Of a stretch of 64,000 bases of DNA, positions 56,722 through 64,000 are shown piece by piece. The translations under genes and the position numbers were made by a program. Location: assembly GCF_000346465.2 (NCBI RefSeq), contig NC_034015.1, forward strand, positions 18,833,510 through 18,897,509. Direction: 5' to 3'. A model generated the notes under the pieces. That model was given only the letters and a program-made list of their open reading frames with translations, searched no databases and had not been told where the DNA came from. How positions within the stretch are numbered: position 1 is the stretch's first letter; every line of letters starts with the position of its first letter. Source of the DNA: Prunus persica. Its lineage: Eukaryota > Streptophyta > Magnoliopsida > Rosales > Rosaceae.

Positions 56722-58612
56722 ATGGAGAAAAAGCTTTTAGATGCGGCCATGGAGGGAAACATAACGATGCTTAAAGATTTAATCCAAGAAGACCCACTTG
56801 TCCTTGATAGAGCTTTAGCTTCCTGCCTCTCAGAGACCCCACTTCACATAGCTTCAATGTTGGGTCATCTGGGTTTCGTCAAGGAGCTACTGACTCATAA
56901 GCCCGAGTTGGCCTCCGAGCTGGACTCGAGGGGCTCGACGCCTCTCCACTTGGCGGCGGCCAAAGGGCACGCGGAGATCGTAAAGGAGCTGGCTTTGGTG
57001 GATCCTGCTGCATGCATGGTGAGGAACGAAGATGGGTGGACGGCGCTCCACGTGGCAGCCGTCAAGGGGCGTGTTAAGGTGCTGAGTGAGTTGGCCCGAG
57101 TCAGGACTGACTCCACTCTGGCGTTGACGGACCGAGGCGAGACTGTGCTGCACTTGTGCGTTGGGCATAATCGGTTGGAGGGGTTGAAGGCTTTGGCTGA
57201 GGCTTTTGGAAAAGATGATGAGTTTCTGAATTGGAAGGACGTCGATGGGAACACCATTTTGCATATTTCTGTGGCCAAGAAGCAAATTGAGGTATGCAGC
57301 TTCTAAGTTTCTTTCTATCAATTAGCTGAGTTCAATGAATTTTAGTTAGTTTAGAGTTTGAGGGATATAAAGTTTCTACCAATAAGCTCATGAATGGTTT
57401 TTAGTTAATGTAGCTGTATGTTTTGAAGTTTAAGACTTTGGCTATTTATGAAATTTTTGGGATTTGAGGATAAGGGAAAATAGCATGTTAAATTCAGTGG
57501 CAAAAGAAAATATGTTTGGGTATGGAGATGAAATGGGAGTGGGTTGTTTTCTGTTTTGTTAATTGCCATTTCTGATTTTCCTTTACAAACTACTGATTCT
57601 AATAACTTCTAGAAGTTGGCTCATGATGTAAATGGGTTAATAGTGCCTTTTTTCTGCTGTAAATGGGTTAATACTACTAAAATCTCTTAAAAGGGATTGA
57701 GTTTGTATGCTTTAGTTGCATATTTCATTCAAAATGGTGTTTTGAATTTGTTCAGATCATCAAGTTCTTGCTTACCAGTACTGGAGTGAATGTGAATGCG
57801 TTGAATGCCAACAGCTCTACGGCTTTGGACATTCTGATGCAGAGTCTTAGAGATTTGAGGGATATGGAGATTGAGGATTCTCTTCGAAGTGTAGGGGCTA
57901 AAAGTGCAAAGGATGTACAACCCATCATGCATGACTGGGTTCGTGTTCCAACAAAAGAACACCAGATATCAAGACGTCTAGGCTCAGCAGCACTATCTTC
58001 GAAAGAGGGTGATTCTATGAGGCTGCCCAACAGAAGCCTAGCGATTGGCTCGGGAGGAGGAGAAGTTCGTTGATGGTGGTGGCATCTCTCCTTGCAACCG
58101 TTGCCTTCCAAGCTGGTTTAACCCCGCCAGGAGGTGTTTGGCAGGATGACCTGGAAGTAGATGAGAATGGCAACCCTGTGGCAAAACCTCACTCCGTAGG
58201 AACATCTGTCATGGCATATAACCTGCCAAAAGAGTATGGTCTGTTCATGATTTTTAACACAATTGCTTTCCTCACGTCCCTAAGCATAATTCTTCTGCTT
58301 GTTAGTGGGCTACCAATAAAGCGTCGAAGGTGGATGTGGATACAAATGGTCATAATGTGGGTTGCCATCACTACACAAGTAGTAACTTACTTCATCTCTC
58401 TCCGTCAAATGTCACCTGATGCCTCAAATGTGAAAAAAATGTTGCGCGAGGTAACGGAGAAATCAGTTTTGGCATGGTTGTGTTTGATGGTGGTTGTTTT
58501 TGTCGGCAATTGTGTTCGTATGAATTTATGGGTTCTCAGAAAGTACGGTTATATTAAGCCAAAAGAGGAATCAGCCCCCATTGATGATGAACTTGAAGAG
58601 GAGGAGAACTGA
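56722..58612 (+). CDS. Ankyrin-repeat protein with C-terminal PGG membrane domain (BDA1/ITN1-like), apparent frameshift
   Basis: Exon 1 is 56722-57291 and exon 2 starts at 57756, phase 0. Five or so ankyrin repeats (SETPLHIASMLGHLGFVKEL, STPLHLAAAKGHAEIVKELA, WTALHVAAVKGRVKVLSELA, ETVLHLCVGHNRLEGLKALA, NTILHISVAKKQIEIIKFLL) are followed by a variable linker. The PGG domain then starts DWLGRRRSSLMVVASLLATV, with PPGGVWQDD and three to four membrane helices, and ends at 58612 in an acidic tail. The linker frame stops at 58071-58073 (TGA), while the PGG domain is in another frame that is open only from 58013, so the reading frame changes between 58013 and about 58045. The family includes plasma-membrane proteins with roles in immunity and salt response. 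The ATG at 56722 (MEKKLLDAAMEGN) fits the family start. Confidence 0.82.
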
Positions 58613-59831
58613 GGATTAAAGTGAATGGGACTCTCACTAATTTATGGCTTGGCGACACAGAACTTATAATTGCAATTTTCTGGATGTGAGTGTCAAGCTA
58701 GAAAGTTTTCGTCCACAGCCCTGTCAGGTATGAGATTGGACATTTGAAGGTAAGTTTTTTAGCAGCACATTTGGATGAAGATATTGTGGTCAAGCCCCTT
58801 CTTATCTGATTGTTTGGGTTTGAGGGTTAAACTCACCATTCTTGTACATCTCTATTCCTCTGTTAAAGTCATCGGTCCTTGTCTCTGAGATGGCAATGCT
58901 TTTATGTGTATGTGCTTTTATCTTCTGTACTTGTAAATTTTGAGAGAAATATACTTCGTTCTGATTGATTCAGTTGGCATGATAAGAATGCCACTGTTAA
59001 AGTCCGCTCTGTTAATGATTCTGTGAAGGTATATTCTTTAATGAAACTATAGTCATTGGCTCGGTTGGTGTGTGGTGGGTTTGCAACTTTGTCCTCGGAA
59101 GCATATATATTTTTATGGTTGGGGTTTTGGCTATCTTCTTCTTCCTTGTAATATTTTTCTGTTTAATTGTTGAAGCACATACTTAAACACCTGTTTAGGG
59201 AATATCTGCTTAAAAGCTCACATTATACAGCCAACTTTTCCTCTTTTTTACTTCTTTCAAGTAACAATACAATAGCATGCAGGTGGGTGAATTTTTTATT
59301 TACTCTAAATTCTTATTTTCGGCGGGTTTATACAAATTCAAGTTAATACCTAATGAATGACACAGAAAAATCAAAGATAATGAAGAAAAATTATTCATTT
59401 CCTCTTTTTAAAAAACCCGATCACTGCACACTGAAAACAGCATTGAAAAGCTTCCAAAATTTCTACAAGGTCCAGAACTGCTATTGCACACGCAAATACC
59501 ACCTCTGGCGGCTGTGAATGAAACACAATCCCTTCACATTACAATGCTTGCAAGCAGACTTACATAACATGAGGATTTACGACACACAAATTATGAGGAA
59601 GCAACACCTTTTCTATTTTATCTCATGCTGCCTATCGGTTGACTATGTTTTAAGTGACTACAAGATATAACCCCACAAACGCAACCACCAACCTTGTATG
59701 GTTCCAGGGAACACCCTGTTTGTATGGATTCCATTGACAACCCAGCTGATTGATGATGAGGCTGAAAGCATTGCCCAATTTGGAATTCACCGTGAGCTCC
59801 ACCATTTCACAGAAAAATGTGAAAAATCCAC
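58613..59831. other. Convergent 3' region between ankyrin gene and PMIR1
   Basis: The 3' UTRs of the two convergent genes and AT-rich DNA between them. The opposed small frames at 59650-59931 overlap each other and the PMIR1 end and are not gene-like. Confidence 0.45.
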
Positions 59832-62800
59832 TCAGCACAATCTAATCGTCTCATTCGGAAAAATAACATTGGGGTTTCTTATATGTGGATTTAGTGCTGC
59901 CAATTCCTTCCATTTTTCTCCAGTTCCATGAACGCGAGATGAAATGCTCCACAAGGTATCACCCGGCTGAACCTTTGTTGTTGCTGGAGCAGAAGATTTA
60001 GGAACAGCTTTTGACTTCAGAAATGGATGCTTATTGTTTTTCCCCATTCCATTAGCAAGCAACCAACGGGAACCAGACTGTTTCTGACTTGCAGTACCCC
60101 ATGGCTTCTTTTTGTCTGGTTCAGTTTTCAGACCTGCAACATGGACTTCAGTGATTCTAAATTGAGGAACAGCTTCCACTTCAGAAGATTTCTCATCTTT
60201 CCTCTCCTCCTTTATTTTTTCTTTCCCAACTGACTCCGAGTCATCATCCTCTTCATTACTGCACCTTAGTTCTGAAACCGTGCTGTATATTTTTGGCTTT
60301 GGTGGGAGGAACACTCTCTCTACTTGAACAAGAGAAAGCATTGGTGCCCCAACAGGCTCATAGTTTCGTAGTGGATCTCGAAGTTGCACCATCAATGCTA
60401 CTGTGAAATTGTTCCCCAATAAACCACACTTTCTGCTAGCTCCTTTTCCACGCCTTCTCTCTCCCTTCGACCCTCCACGAATCATGTCCAAAGAGTTCGC
60501 ATGATGAGCCGCAAGGATTTTAGAAGTCCGCTCACTAATATGATCTTCATCATCAATTTCGCCGGAATCAAGTTTCAACCATTCATCAAGAGTTAATGAG
60601 AGGCCCATTAGTCCGTCAACATCATTACCACTGTCTTTTATGTCTAGCAATTGCAATCCAGCAGCTCCCTCCAGACCAAGAGATTCACCAACGTTAACAC
60701 CCTTGCCCTGGAGAGCTGCAATTTCCGCAACAGACTGTGCATTGATATTTGAAGGTGCATCCGCATCTGACATCCCAGATTGTATTCTCAACCCCTCAAT
60801 TGAAAGTGCTTCAATTTTATCCATGGCTAAAGGAGCAAGATCTTCTAGAGAAACATATTCTAAGCCCATCTCATTGCCTGCTGCACTTGAATTAAACTTA
60901 TTAGACTTAGGCCCAGATAAAATTCCTTTAGCTCTTGTTACCCCATCTGATGTATCTTGCCCAACTGATTCATGTTGCATCAAGCATTCCCTGCAAACAA
61001 TAAGGAATGGCATACAAAAAGAATTAATATTCACCAAAGATGTAAAGGAAATATTGAACTTCTGACTTCACAATTCAGGGCTAAAACAGGACGTACAAAC
61101 CTCTGACTCCGAGGTCCTTCCAAGGCAGGCACAGCTTCCCATGCTACTTGTTCCATTGTCTTTCCAGTGATATCTTCCAAGGGCATTAACTTGTTTGCCT
61201 GCATTGAAAGCTTCTCAATTCCTACTGATGCCAAATGCTGCAATATCTCAATTACCCCAGAACCCATTTCTGCCGGTACCACAACTGGACTGGAAACCTG
61301 CATGATCAAGTTCCCACCACTTTTGGCATTGCTGAAAAGTGAGGGATTCATGGACCGCAAAAACCCTCCATTCTTTGTCTGAAGAAAAGGACCTAACCCT
61401 TCTCCAAGAGGAGGCAAATCAAGTGGTTCTTCAGCAGGCAAATCTATTGGACTTCCAAAACTAGCAGAACTTTTTGGTGGCGAATGTTGAAAGGCCATCT
61501 CATTCAAGCCCCACTCAAGCATTAATGATTCCGTCTCCAAGTCCTCTAACATTTTGGCCTTTTCTTTACTCCTTACTTCTTGAGTTGCTATCTGATGTTC
61601 TTCCTCGGCAGCTTGAATCACAGACGAAAGTTCAAAACTATCAGATAAGTTCTCCCAACCAGACTCAGTTGAACCTGCGTAGCCACATTCTGCTTGGTCA
61701 CCATTGCCTATGTCCTCAAAATTAAATAAAGAAAAACCTCCAGCAAGGGCTTCCTGCTCAAATTGTCTTAGCAGACGCTCTCTTGGAGACTCGGGATCAC
61801 TCTCAGAACTCAAGGAAAATGGACTATGCTCCATCCCTAGCATGCTCAAGAACTCATTTGCAACAGATTCTGTAACCTCATCCAAGCTATGCGACCTCCC
61901 CATCATTTTCATTCGATTACCTTCCACGCAACTTCTTTTGTCTTCAGGTGATTCTAGTGCTGCTCTCTCCAGATCTGACACAATATCTAAAGCTGACTCT
62001 AGTTCTTTCATGAGTGATTCTTTAGTGCATAAGTCATCTTCTCTGGAAGTGAACTCACATACCACAAGGTCATCTGTATAACTACCTTTTTCCTCAACCT
62101 GGGATTCAAGCTTAGTTTCACCTTCAACTGCTACCTGTACACTGCTGGTGGTTTCAGAAAAAAGGGTTTCGGCTGGAGAAGCATCAGTAGCCTGTGTAAT
62201 AACTTCTGATTCTTTCAGTTCATTTGCTGGTAATTCTATGCCCTGTTCAACTACAGAAAAATCATTTTCACACCCATTTTCTACTTTTTGACCACAATCA
62301 GGTGAAGGGAAGGGATTTGTTTTCACTGCTTCAAGATGCTCTGTGCACACATCAAGTTCAGGCTTATAATCAACTGGAGTATCTGACTTCTCTTCTTCGT
62401 CAAATTTCTGATAAAGTGTATTCACCGAACTGGAAAGTTCCGACCTTGATATAGGCAAAACCTCATGAAGATCCTTTATGTCCTCTACGGATTGAGATGA
62501 GGCCCGTGACCGCTGTTTAGGAAGAGTTCCAGCACGCCTTATACTGCTCCTGCTATCAACCTGGCCATATTTCATGCCTGCTGTTGTTGCCATACTCGAG
62601 TTATTCTGCCTCGAAGTCAACACCTCAGGAACATTCTGGCTATTTTCTGTTGCACTGGGATTATCCCCCAGCACTGTATACCCAAAACTAACATTCAATG
62701 AACCACCTTTAGCCTTTCCTGATAATCTAAAACTCGTTGTCCAGTTCCCTGAGCTTTTCTCCTCCTCTAACTCCTCCAATGTCAGAGGAAGCAACCTGGT

Positions 62801-63379
62801 GAGATCAATTCTATGCTTCCCCAGATCAAGTTCTGGTGCACCAAACACAGAAGCATATAGCAAAAAATGCTTTGCCTCATACTTTGCTGAATGGTGGGGT
62901 CCACTCCTACTACCATATACTGAGCACGTGTGGGTCAACTTCTCTTCAAATTTGGCCGTGCCTTGAACAACCTTTACTGGATTAGTAACGAAAATTCCAT
63001 CCCGCCTCTTCCAATGTACACAAAGACTAATTTCATTCAAAGCGGAGGGCAACCCTTCAATGGAATGGACTTGAAGAGAGAAGCAGCAGTTAAACCTACG
63101 GTTTCGGATATGGGAAAAAGCCTTCAAGGGCTTCCAATTCCAAAAGGACCTCTTCTCTTTAGCTAACAAGTTTTCACCAACAGATTTAGGCTTTGATTTT
63201 GGATCAGGTACGCGGGACTTTCCTATAGATCCTGAAGGGTTACTTCCCGCAGGAATTGAACTCCTAGAGGGGTTTTTATCTACGTATAAGGCTTTGCTTA
63301 TAGTCTCAATCTCATTCAACAATTTCCCATTACCCGAATCCCCACCCCTCTTCCTTCCACCGTCCAAGTTTGACAGCAT
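59832..63379 (-). CDS. PMIR1: PLASTID MOVEMENT IMPAIRED 1-RELATED 1 (NT-C2 domain, LysM-like C-terminus)
   Basis: Two coding exons, 63379-61101 and 60990-59832 (GT..AG, in phase), 1145 residues. An N-terminal basic, Ser-rich region leads to an NT-type C2 domain at about residues 90-237 (RRFNCCFSLQVHSIEGLPSA, ISLCVHWKRRDGIFV, SAKYEAKHFLLYASVFGAPE). A long acidic middle has the conserved EFLSMLGMEHSPFSLSS and LLRQFEQEALAGGFSLF motifs. The second half includes LEGLRIQSGMSDADAPSN-type sequence and NNFTVALMVQLRDPLRNYEP. The last 48 residues (KVQPGDTLWSISSRVHG ... LNPHIRNPNVIFPNETIRL) look like a LysM fold. Arabidopsis PMI1 and PMIR1 mediate light-driven chloroplast and nuclear movement through actin. 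The ATG at 63379 is the first in the long frame. Confidence 0.92.
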
Positions 63380-63812
63380 CTTCTACTGTTTTCCACACAA
63401 ACTACAAAATTCAAAGTGAAAAACAAACAATCAGATTAAGCAAAACCCAATTCTTCAAAGTCACCCAAAAGGACAATTCTTGACAATTCAAATTCATTGG
63501 CTAAAGCTCTTTTCTCACATAAAATGCAAAATCTATAAAACTGAATTGAATGTTTTTAAAATTAATCAGAAGTGAAACGCGAATTACCGAATGGTGCTGG
63601 CTGGGCGAAAAAAGCTTGCTGGTGAATCAGAACCAAAACCCTAATTACAGGATCCAAAGCATAGACTTTCGCAGCTGGAAATTCAAAGTTGAAATTTTGG
63701 AAGTAAACGGATTTTAAATTAAAGAGGGAGGAGGGAACGAAATCCAAAATCTTACAGAAAGAGAGAGTTTCGGAGTTTTCTGAGCAGCGTTTATGTCGCC
63801 AAAACTCGCTGT

Positions 63813-63849
<37 letters not shown>

Positions 63850-64000
63850 TTCCTGTGTTTGAATTGCCGCTGCCTCTTTCAAGCCAAAAATATGACAAAT
63901 TTGAAAACAAGAAAAGAACAAAAACAAAAAGAGTACGTAATTACCAGAGAGCCCGTCATTCATTGTATTTAGTTGTTTGGCCTACATTTTATGTTTCCTT
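63380..64000 (-). promoter_or_regulatory. 5' leader and promoter side of PMIR1
   Basis: On the minus strand, GGAAAACAG/TAGAAG just before the ATG looks like a 5' UTR intron acceptor and CATTCG/GTAATTCGC near 63588 like its donor, so a leader intron is likely. A (CT)n run of about 16 units at 63816-63847 (GA on the gene strand) marks the leader or core promoter. The frame at 63562-63963 is created partly by this repeat and is not a gene. Confidence 0.4.

Noticed and set aside
57937..58033. A small intron that would rejoin the ankyrin gene frames (GG/GTTCGT ... CAACAG/AAG)
   Set aside because: The phases would fit, but the donor is poor, the interval is not T-rich and looks like conserved linker coding sequence, so a frameshift is more likely. 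RNA evidence would decide.
63562..63963. 133-codon frame upstream of PMIR1
   Set aside because: Built partly from the (GA)n run and lacking any motif; the region is better explained as 5' leader and promoter.

Overview
The window is nuclear DNA of a flowering plant, almost certainly a eudicot. The genes have short coding exons, GT..AG introns with T-rich 3' ends and AT-rich intergenic DNA, and they include a nuclear-encoded photosystem II subunit and plant-only families (BREVIS RADIX, ALFIN-LIKE, BIG GRAIN, PMI1-related, PDAT). I suspect a woody rosid, perhaps Rosaceae, but that is an impression I cannot prove from the sequence.

Layout. A 5'-truncated RPA1 gene (left edge, +) faces PSBX (-), followed by MSL10-like (-, five exons), an intronless F-box gene (-), a repeat-rich insertion zone, a frameshifted tandem copy of the F-box gene (-), an ATL-like RING-H2 gene (+), VPS2.1 (-, five exons), a BIG GRAIN 1-like gene (-), a repeat-rich gap of about 5.3 kb, BREVIS RADIX-like (-, five exons), PDAT1 (+, six exons), an NF-YA gene (+, five coding exons, miR169 site in the 3' UTR), WAV2 (+, seven exons), an ALFIN-LIKE PHD gene (+, five exons), an ankyrin-PGG gene with an apparent frameshift (+), and PMI1-RELATED 1 (-, two coding exons). 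I rebuilt the exon structures by hand. In every multi-exon model except the ankyrin gene the phases close and the exon lengths sum to a whole number of codons.

The genes are unrelated housekeeping, signalling and lipid genes, with no operon or biosynthetic cluster. The one local family is the F-box pair about 3.7 kb apart.

The most unusual stretch is 10.8-13.2 kb, between the two F-box genes. Arrays of a roughly 42-bp unit, each with a short palindrome and a TATA-box-like core, flank a rearranged fragment of a REF6/ELF6-type histone demethylase gene and a second orphan exon. It looks like a transposon derivative that captured gene fragments. Other repeats include a non-autonomous Mutator-like element with a 9-10 bp target duplication (51.3-52.4 kb), two fold-back elements (7.9-8.4 and 33.7-34.1 kb), two smaller MITEs, four tRNA-derived SINE-like insertions, a modular minisatellite (25.2-25.9 kb) and a possible LTR remnant (46.5-46.9 kb).
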